From M3007 sp964630705 (lineage in GTDB: Bacteria > Bacteroidota > Bacteroidia > Chitinophagales > Saprospiraceae), in contig CAZVZH010000285.1 in the NCBI GenBank assembly GCA_964630705.1, positions 1 to 5,126 on the forward strand: a stretch of DNA of 5,126 nt, in the 5' to 3' direction. The notes beneath the pieces were generated by a model. The model saw only the letters and a list, made by a program, of their open reading frames with translations, searched no databases and was not told the origin of the DNA. This document shows, one piece after another, positions 1 to 5,126 of the stretch; positions within the stretch are counted from its first letter, which is position 1; the number at the start of each line of letters is the position of its first letter. The position numbers and the translations under genes were made by a program.

Positions 1-41
1 ATGTCCTGCCCCTTGCCTTCGAGGCTGATCTCTTGTTTGCC
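1..41 (-). other. Start of a further domain, resembling choice-of-anchor D (cut by window edge)
   Basis: After the last PKD-like strand the frame reads GKQEISLEGKGQD, followed by two bases AT that fit Ile or Met. Choice-of-anchor D modules in Bacteroidota commonly begin with a pattern like EI.V.GNG..I.DGD..PS..D.TDFG. The short match (EISLEGKGQD plus probable I) fits that opening, but only 13 residues are visible, so this is tentative. Confidence 0.4.
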
Positions 42-3000
42 CACGTGTACCGTGGCCATGTCGCCCACTGCGCTGCATGCGCCGGAGCTACTGGTGGTCC
101 ACACCAGCAAGACACTGGTACCCGCTTCGCCGGCTGTCGGCGTGTACGTGGTGCTGGCGCTGGTCGGGCTGGCGAAGCTGCCCGCGCCGCCGCTCCAGGC
201 GCCAGGTCCGTTAGCTGTAGCGCTGATAGCCACGGGCGTACTGCCTGAGCAGTCGGTGGCGAAGTAGGGTCCACCGGCGCTGGCTGTTCGCGGAATATCC
301 ACAGTAACGGTTTTGGTACCGGTGCCCATGCAGTTGTTGGCGTCAGTTACCGTCACGGTAAAAGTGGTGGCCGTGGTCAGGTTGGTAAACGTAGCCGTTT
401 GGCTGCTGCCGCCGCTGTTGCTCCAGGCATAGGCGTTGTAAGCGGCGCCGGCGTCCAAAACCGCCGAGTCGCCCGAACAAACGGATGCCGGACCGCTGAT
501 GGCCGGCATTGGCAAGGGGTTGACCATTATTGTAGCATTTCCGCAGGCGCCGGGCGTGACCACGCAACCGCCTTCGCCGCGGGCAAAATAGGTGGTGGTC
601 AGCGCCGGCGAAACGTTGATACTCGGGCCCGAACCAACCGGCGTACCGCCGCAGGAGCCGGAATACCACTGCCAGTCGGCAGCGTCGTTGAGGTTGCCGC
701 CGGCTATGCTCAGCGTGGTCGGATCGCCGGAGCAAGTGGGATTGATCGTTGCCGTCAGCGTGGGCACGTCGGGGAAGTTGCAAGCCGTTTCCGCGAGTTG
801 AAAATCGCTGAAGGAACTCACACCGGTAATTTGTGTACTGTTGGCTGTGCGGACGCCGATAGTGGGATAAGTCCAGTTGGGCGCGTCGTATTTGCCGCAG
901 AGCAGCGCGGCGGGGTTGGCGCCGCCGTCGAGGTCGGCGGTCAGAAAGTTGAACACAGCGTCGTAGCTCGTAAATACTGTTCCGCCGTTGGTCAGCGACC
1001 AGTAGCGGTTAACGCTTTTGGTGGGGCCGAGCGTAGAGGTCCCGATTTGCGGATGATCGCCGGTGACGGTTTGGGCCGTGAGGTTGCCGGCTGTGCTGAC
1101 GGTGGCGAAGGTCAGCGCCACGGGCGTATAGCTGGCCGCCGAGGCGTCGCCGATTTCAAACGTGCGGCTCACGCCGGCGCCGGCAGCCACATTTTTCTGC
1201 AATTTTCCAAAAATATGCCCCGTGGTGCGGGCCACTGAACCGGTTGAAGCAACAACCAGGGTATTGGCGCCTGTAGTGACGACGCCGTTGGCGAGCGTCA
1301 GGATGCCGTTGACGGTGGTGTTGGTACTGCCGCTCAGGGTCAGGCCGGCGGCGTTGTTCAGCGTCAGGTTGTTGAAGCCGGTGGCGCTGCTGCCGCCGAG
1401 GTTTTGGTTGACGGCGCCGTTGAAGCTTACCGTAGCGGTACCAGGGGTGAACGAGCCGTTGTTGGTCCAGTGGCGGCCGACGCTCAGGTTGAGGTTGTTG
1501 GCGTTGAGGGTTCCGCCGGCGATGGTCAGATCGTTGAGTACGGTGAGGCCGTTGGTGAGCAGTTGTAGCGTTGGCGCGTTGGTTGCATTTACGGTTACGT
1601 TGTAAAGCGGCGCCACGCTATTGATCCGGATCGTTTGCGCGGCGGGAGTGGAGGCGTCGCCTACTTGGAAAGTGCCGCCGGTAACATTATACGTCGTAGA
1701 AGCGATAATTACTTCGCCATTCGTATTGGACGATTGGCGGCGGATAGCGAGCGTACCGCCGCTCATGGTGAATGGGACGCCTGAATTGAGTTCGAAAGGC
1801 GCCAGGGCGGTGCTGGCAGAGCCCAGGGTAAATACGGTTAGGGTGCCGCCGGTTTGGGTGTAAACACCCGTTGACAGGCCCGTGGCCGGGTTGAAACGCG
1901 CGGCAATATTCAGCGCGCCACCTTCCATGATCAGGGCGCCATTGTTTTGGTAGACAATGCTGTTTCCGGCAGACGTGCCCACATTAACCGTTCCGGCAGA
2001 CACGCGCAACAGTCCGCTGTTGAGCGTCCAGGAAATATTACCGGTATTAATCGTTCCGCCGTTGTTCCACAGCCCCGGGCCGTTGGATCCGGAGCCCAAG
2101 GTAGCGCCGCCATTGGTGGTGAACGGCGTAATGGTGGAAGCGCTCGACAACTTAAACGTCCCGGAGGTCAACACCAACGGGTTCGCCGCCGCATTCAGCG
2201 TAAGGAGCGATACCGCCTCCAGAATATTTCCCTGCGCGCCTTTGTTGACTTGTAAAATATTGAACGCCGTGGTCGAACTGCCTCGAATCGTTTGCAGGGC
2301 ATTCGTGCCCGTGAACGCCACCGTACCCAGCCCCCGGTTAAAGACGCCGTCGTTCGTCCAGTCGCCGGTGACGCTCAAGGTATACGGCGTAGCCGCATGC
2401 ATGCTCACCGATGCGCCTGCCTCGATGGTCAGGTGGTTGCAGGTGGCCCCGGCGGCGTTGATGAGCGGGTAGTTGGGCCGTCCGGCGGGGATGTAGGCGC
2501 CGTCGGTAGCCGTAGGCACCGTGCCGGGGCCCCAGTTGCCGGTGTTGAACCAGTCGGTGTCGACATTACCCGTCCAGTTGTGGGAGAGCGTGTTGGCACA
2601 CACCGGCGGCAAACCGGCCGAGTATTGATTGCTGCCGTTCACCGACCAGATTTTATAGCAGTACGTGCCGCCCGGAGTCAGCCCGGTATGATTAAAATTG
2701 GTCAGGTTGCCCACATAAATAACCGTGCCGCCACCGGGCAAGCTGTTGCCGGCGGTGTAGCCCACGCCATCGACGGGCACGCCGAAAATGGTGGTGGGCG
2801 AGGTGGCGATGAGCACATTGTTGTTGGAAGGATTAAGCGTCCAGCTAAGGTTGATCTGGGTCGTGCTATACGGCGCGGCGGCAAGGTTGGACGGGTCGAG
2901 CACATTCAGCTGGGCCAGGTCGCTTTGCCAAATGCCGCGGCCATACGTAGCGGCGGTAATCCGGCTGTTCGCCGGGTTGACGTCGTAGTAGATTTCGAGT

Positions 3001-5126
3001 TCGCGTACGTCGACTGGCGGCAGGCCCGCGCTGAACAGCGCCCAATTGCTGAGGGTGGCGTCTTTGTACCACACCCCGGTTTCATTTCCGATATAAATGC
3101 CTTCGTTGGCGTTTTTGTCGATCGCCAGGCAGTTGATGAACAAGGCCGGCAGGTTGCCGCTGATGTCGGTCCAGGTTTGCCCTTTATTCGTAGATTTATA
3201 CACCTTCATACCGGCCGTAGCATATACGATGTTAGCGTCGGTGGGGTGCGCCTTGATGTCGGAAGGCGTCGTACCGCCAGGCTTGACAATGGTGTTCCAG
3301 ACGACCGTACTGGCGGCGGCATTGGCGTTGTCGGAGCGGTAAACCGCCGAAGAGCCGCCTGTACCGCGGGAGATATACACGATATCCGGATTGGCCGGCG
3401 ATTGCTCGACGACCCGGATGGTCAGGCCAGCCGGAAACGTGCTGATCGAATCCCAAACAACCGAGCTGGTGGGCGTGGCTTTGATGTTTTGGCTGCGCCA
3501 CATATTGGTGCGGCCCATAAACATGGTGTTCGGATTGGTCCGGTGCAGGATATACGGGGTGGAGAAAGCCGACTCATCGGTTGCCGCGCCGTTGAAAGTA
3601 CTGCTGTAGGAGCCGAAAATGCCGGTAGTAGAGCGCCGCATGGCGCCGCGCTGGGTTTCGAGGTAACAAAAATTGGGGTTGGTGTAATCAACCGCGCACT
3701 CAAATCCGTCGCCACCGGCAATAGTGGTAAAGGAAGAAGCATTGTTGGTCGCCGACACCCCGTTGTCTTGAAAACCAGCGGAAACGGTATTGGCCGTTTG
3801 GGCAGCCTGGCCGATTTTATACACCTGCCCGATCGACAGGTCGGTGCTGATATCCACCCAGGTGGCGCCGCCATCGGCGGTGTAGGCGATACCGCCGTCG
3901 TGGCCCAGGTAAAGGCGGGCGGGGCTGTGCAGGGGCGACCACTCGTACCAGTGGTGGTCGGCGTGCACCGATGCCGCACAGTTGGCTGTCGGGTCGCCCG
4001 GAGCGAAATTGCTGCCCACCCAGTGCGAAACGGGCGACCAGTTGACCCCGGCGTTGGTACTTTTCCAGCTGTTGATCGAGCCCACGTAAAGAATATCCGC
4101 GTTGGTGCGATCGACCTCGATGACCAAATCGTAAGTAGCTTGGCTGGCTGTGCCGCTGCCGTCGCAAGGATAGCCGAAGATATTCGGCGCATTGGATTGT
4201 TCCGCAAAGGTGAGGCCGCTGTCGGTCGATTGCAGGAGGGCTTTGAAGGTGTTATCCGTGCTTTTTATTTGCACCAGGTAAACCCGGGCCGGGTCGGCCG
4301 GCGAAACGCCGATGACCATTCGGGAGCCGACGCCGGTGGAAGGGGTCGTCACGAGCGTCCAGGTACTGCCGTTGTCGGTTGAGCGGTAAAATTCCGAGGG
4401 TGTGACCATCCGGGTGGCGTACATGATGTTGGGGTCGCCCGGTTTGAATTTGATGTCGCGGAAATCGCCGGCTTGCCGCAGCGACCAGCTGGCGCCGCCG
4501 TTAGTGGATTTGAATATACCCGAATGCGTAGCTGCCAAGAGGGTATTCGGGTCGGCTGGATGCATGAGCAACATGCCCACCGTCACTTCGCCCATGCCCG
4601 TATTGGCAGGCGCCCAGGTGGCGCCGCCGTCGGTAGATTTGTACACGCCCACCCCCGTTGCGTCGCCGCCGTCGCGGTCGCCGGTGCCGATGTACATGAT
4701 GTTTGGCGAGGAAGGATGGATCAGGATGGCCGAGACGCCCAGGTAGGGGATATTGGCAGAGAGGTTCGTCCAGTTGCCGCCGCCATTGACAGTTTTCCAA
4801 ATACCGCCCGAGGGAGCGCCAATAAAGAGCGTATTGATGTCGGTGGGGTGAAAAGCGATGGCGTTGATGCGGCCCTTTCCGGTGGGTTGGCCGGTGTTGT
4901 TGGAGGGGTAAGTGGTGGGCCCGATAAGCGTCCAGGTTCCGGAGGCGGACTCGGCCTGCCCCGCTTCGGCCATGTAGCGGGCGTATTCTTTCCGGATGTG
5001 CGACGCCGGCAACAGTTTGCCGTTTGCCTGTACGCGCAGTTCGTGGATGTACTCCCAGCGGCGGAAAATGTTGTACCCGTTGCCTTTGGTATCGCTGCGG
5101 TTTTTCCAGTAGTTGGTAAACGATTG
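1..5126 (-). CDS. Giant modular secreted protein: Vps10/BNR propeller, FnIII, beta-helix-like and Ig/PKD domains (partial, both ends open)
   Basis: One reading frame on the minus strand is open from base 5126 to base 3 (1,708 codons, no stop, no frameshift), with two bases of the next codon left over. Both ends are missing. The first in-frame ATG (residue 52, 4973-4971) is not the start, because conserved family sequence (FTNYW, then GYNIFRRWEY, residues 3-26) precedes it. The domain order is leader, Asp-box propeller, FnIII-like domain, Gly/Asn/Thr-rich beta-helix-like stretch, beta-rich domain, Ig-like domain, two PKD-like domains, then the start of another domain. This matches large Bacteroidota exoproteins usually annotated as VPS10 or T9SS type A sorting domain-containing proteins. 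The likely location is the cell surface or outside the cell. The role is unknown; polymer binding, adhesion or glycoside/peptide processing are all possible. There are no transmembrane segments in the visible part. The signal peptide and any C-terminal sorting domain would lie outside the window. The coding call is near certain, the family call strong and the function open. Confidence 0.97.
42..293 (-). other. PKD-like domain 2 (residues ~1612-1695)
   Basis: The domain starts near ASAGGPYFATDCSGSTPVAI, has the core GAWSGGAGSF, then STTYTPTAGEAGTSVLLVW and ends CSAVGDMATVHV. The W.GG.G.F.......TYTP..GE.G..V.L.......C....D...V pattern marks a second subtype of PKD-like repeat, often placed after the first type in the same proteins. 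C1626 and C1684 are the probable disulphide pair. Confidence 0.75.
294..521 (-). other. PKD-like domain 1 (residues ~1536-1611)
   Basis: The domain begins NPLPMPAISGPASVCSGDSA, has the central strand YNAYAWSNSGGSSQTATF and ends with TTFTVTVTDANNCMGTGTK. The pattern C.GDS..LDAG..Y..Y.WS..G.....TF.....T.FTVTVTD.N.C is the usual form of PKD-like domains in gliding and T9SS-linked Bacteroidota proteins. C1550 and C1599 are the conserved cysteine pair. Confidence 0.82.
522..782 (-). other. Cys-containing Ig-like domain (residues 1449-1535)
   Basis: The core reads WQWYSGSCGGTPVGSG, then INVSPALTTTYFARGEGGC and a closing IMV strand. This W.WY...CGGT..G.G..I.VSP..TTTYF.R.EG.C signature belongs to the Ig-like domains common in Bacteroidota surface proteins. 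Five cysteines (1449, 1465, 1492, 1521, 1528) fall within 80 residues, against very few in the stalk, so disulphides are likely in the periplasm or outside the cell. Confidence 0.8.
789..1235 (-). other. Beta-rich domain following the repeat stalk (residues ~1298-1446)
   Basis: The segment begins VARTTGHIFGKLQKNV and RTFEIGDASAASYTPVAL, passes through SVNRYWSLTNGG and ends at ITGVSSFSDFQLAE. The sequence of cues G.I.G.L.K.V, F.IGD....Y.PV.L, V.RYW.L and a closing ...SFSDF.LAE is familiar from Bacteroidota exoproteins, where it follows repeat stalks and precedes Ig or sorting domains. I recognise the pattern but cannot name a defined family with certainty. It may cap the stalk. Confidence 0.65.
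1353..1472 (-). repeat. WTN-G-F module, copy 2 (residues 1219-1258)
   Basis: The copy starts HWTNNGSFTPG, passes through ATVSFNGAVNQNLGGSSATG and ends FNNLTLNN. It matches copy 1 at 2241-2363 with one residue fewer. It is followed by LTLSGSTNTTVNGILTLANG, a typical continuation of this module in related proteins. The divergence between the copies suggests an old duplication or independent use of the same module. Confidence 0.75.
1506..2000 (-). repeat. GGTL-type short repeats in the beta-helix-like region (residues 1043-1207)
   Basis: Six related turns are visible: SAGTVNV (1043), MEGGALNI (1067), QTGGTLTV (1091), MSGGTLAI (1121), VTGGTFQV (1148) and IAGGTLNA (1202). The GG pairs of the last five are 24, 30, 27 and 54 residues apart. 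Such x-x-G-G-T-[LF]-x-[VI] turns recur in autotransporter-type beta-helices, where each marks a strand start in a stacked coil. Confidence 0.65.
2241..2363 (-). repeat. WTN-G-F module, copy 1 (residues 922-962)
   Basis: The copy starts DWTNDGVFNRG and continues through GTVAFTG, a Q.I.GSS.T turn and FNILQVNK. It aligns along its whole length with a second copy about 297 residues further on (1353-1472). The shared pattern is [DH]WTN[DN]G.F..G..TV.F.G...Q...GSS.T.FN.L..N. This motif recurs in Bacteroidota surface proteins and probably forms about two beta-helix coils. Confidence 0.75.
2586..2897 (-). other. Fibronectin type III-like domain (residues ~744-847)
   Basis: The segment starts DPSNLAAAPYSTTQINLSW, matching the usual FnIII opening (P.NL.A...S.T.I.L.W). 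It ends with GLTPGGTYCYKIWSV, the standard FnIII L.PGT.Y.Y.V pattern, then a final strand up to CANTL. C823 and C843 could form a disulphide. Its position directly after the propeller suggests a spacer between the propeller and the repeat-rich stalk. Confidence 0.8.
2907..4940 (-). other. Sortilin/Vps10-like Asp-box beta-propeller domain (residues ~63-740)
   Basis: The domain opens with GTWTLIGP and closes with the hallmark ATYGRGIWQSDL (residues 726-737), typical of the last blade in this family. Between them, blade-like units repeat every 43-60 residues, most ending in an Asp-box (S-T-[DN]-x-G-x-[TS]-W) and many containing HPxxPNxxY-type strands (for example HPSSPNIMY at 137-145). The middle holds the family-typical signatures HADHHW (388-393), GHDGG (408-412) and GFQDNG (451-456). 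The number of units (about ten to twelve) fits a large Vps10-type propeller better than a six-bladed sialidase, and no sialidase FRIP motif is visible. GH74 xyloglucanases also use tandem Asp-box propellers and are an alternative. Catalysis is unproven. Confidence 0.88.
3171..4796 (-). repeat. Asp-box (BNR) repeats of the propeller
   Basis: Good Asp-boxes read KTVNGGGNW (residues 111-119, 4796-4770), KSTDGGATW (163-171, 4640-4614), KSTNGGASW (206-214, 4511-4485), RSTDNGSTW (248-256, 4385-4359), QSTDSGLTF (299-307, 4232-4206), KSTNAGVNW (355-363, 4064-4038), YTADGGATW (415-423, 3884-3858) and KSTNKGQTW (644-652, 3197-3171). Degenerate or expanded versions begin at residues 498, 544, 597 and about 686. 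In known structures these boxes form a beta-hairpin turn on the propeller rim and are structural, not catalytic. The DNA coding for them is visibly similar between copies, for example just after 3858 and just after 4614. Confidence 0.9.
4941..5126 (-). other. Conserved N-terminal region before the propeller (residues 1-62)
   Basis: This segment is rich in aromatic and charged residues, unlike the Gly/Thr/Asn-rich remainder. It carries FTNYWKNR, then GNGYNIFRRWEY, then a basic/acidic helix-like run around HIRKEYARYMAEA. A pattern of F..YW, a short spacer, G.GY..F.RWE and a later G is what I recall from the mature N-terminus of Bacteroidota Vps10/BNR exoproteins, directly after the signal peptide. 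It suggests that only a few tens of residues are missing upstream. Its function is not known; it may pack against or cap the propeller. Confidence 0.7.

Larger units (their letters stand above)
1236..2585 (-). other. Gly/Asn/Thr-rich beta-helix-like region (residues ~848-1297)
   Basis: The region opens with HNWTGNVDTDWFNTGNW followed by VPTATDGAYIPAG. This W-T-G...DW....NW...VPT..D..IP pattern heads many Bacteroidota repeat regions. About 400 residues of alternating short hydrophobic strands follow, with Gly, Asn and Thr at the turns and frequent GGTL-type motifs, like the passenger stalks of autotransporters and filamentous haemagglutinin-type beta-helices. Aromatic and charged residues are sparse, and the only cysteine seen is near the start (ATCNHL). 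It probably forms an elongated stalk. The fold is inferred from composition and periodicity, not from a clear family match. Confidence 0.68.

Noticed and set aside
343..783. 146-residue minus-strand ORF
   Set aside because: It is an out-of-frame reading of the Ig/PKD domains, with a product rich in Arg, His and Gln and no recognisable fold. The true frame here shows conserved cysteines and PKD signatures.
399..1238. 279-residue plus-strand ORF
   Set aside because: It is antisense to the clear Ig/PKD and beta-rich domains, is rich in Ala, Gly and Arg, shows no domain and is in codon register with the real gene.
1957..2472. 171-residue plus-strand ORF, with similar ones at 1162-1605 and 1621-1863
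   Set aside because: Their Val/Pro/Leu-rich composition is what arises opposite Asn/Gly/Thr codons of the beta-helix-like region. No family is recognisable.
3422..4207. 261-residue minus-strand ORF in another frame, plus 3817-4167, 3232-3501 and 2866-3072
   Set aside because: They are frame-shifted readings of the propeller, with Pro/Arg/Thr- or Arg/Gly-rich low-complexity products, while the true frame gives intact Asp-boxes over the same bases.
2292..4382. 696-residue plus-strand ORF
   Set aside because: It lies exactly antisense to the propeller-coding frame, has an Arg/Gly/Val/His-rich composition without recognisable domains, and is explained by the lack of TTA, CTA and TCA codons in the real gene.
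2907..4940. Sialidase assignment for the propeller
   Set aside because: Asp-boxes are present, but no FRIP motif or arginine triad is visible, and the domain is too large, with too many blades, for a six-bladed sialidase.
4971..4973. In-frame ATG at residue 52 as the gene start
   Set aside because: No signal peptide follows it, and conserved family sequence lies upstream in the same frame, so the start is beyond the window.
1..5126. CRISPR array, tandem DNA repeats, IS element or RNA gene
   Set aside because: The recurring similar DNA segments fall in frame on protein motifs (Asp-boxes, GGTL turns) with irregular spacing. No inverted repeats, transposase or tRNA/rRNA pattern was seen.

Overview
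The window lies entirely inside one very large protein-coding gene read on the minus strand. Reading the reverse complement from base 5126 gives 1,708 consecutive sense codons with no stop, and the frame runs off both ends. The true start codon and signal peptide lie beyond base 5126, and the stop codon and C-terminus lie beyond base 1. No intergenic DNA, RNA gene, mobile element, CRISPR array, promoter or terminator is visible. Residue numbers below count from the codon at 5126-5124 as residue 1.

The product is a modular, surface-exposed or secreted protein of a type common in Bacteroidota. From N- to C-terminus it has: a family-typical leader region (residues 1-62); a large Asp-box (BNR) beta-propeller resembling Vps10/sortilin-like domains (about 63-740); a fibronectin type III-like domain (about 744-847); a Gly/Asn/Thr-rich stretch that looks like a beta-helix (about 848-1297); a beta-rich domain of the kind found near the end of such stretches (about 1298-1446); a Cys-containing Ig-like domain (about 1449-1535); two PKD-like domains (about 1536-1611 and 1612-1695); and the first residues of a further domain that resembles the start of a choice-of-anchor D module.

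The domain vocabulary points to a Bacteroidota member with fairly high GC (about 58% in a sampled line, with many C- or G-ending codons), for example a Saprospiria- or Chitinophagia-like lineage. That placement is an inference. In this phylum such proteins are usually exported by Sec and then by the type IX secretion system, using a C-terminal sorting domain. That domain would lie outside this window, so the route is a prediction. No catalytic function can be assigned with confidence. The propeller may bind or process a polymer, and the repeats downstream probably form a long stalk or adhesive surface.

The long ORFs on the plus strand and in the other minus-strand frames are shadows of this gene. 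The longest, at 2292-4382 on the plus strand, exists because the real gene uses no TTA, CTA or TCA codon over that stretch.
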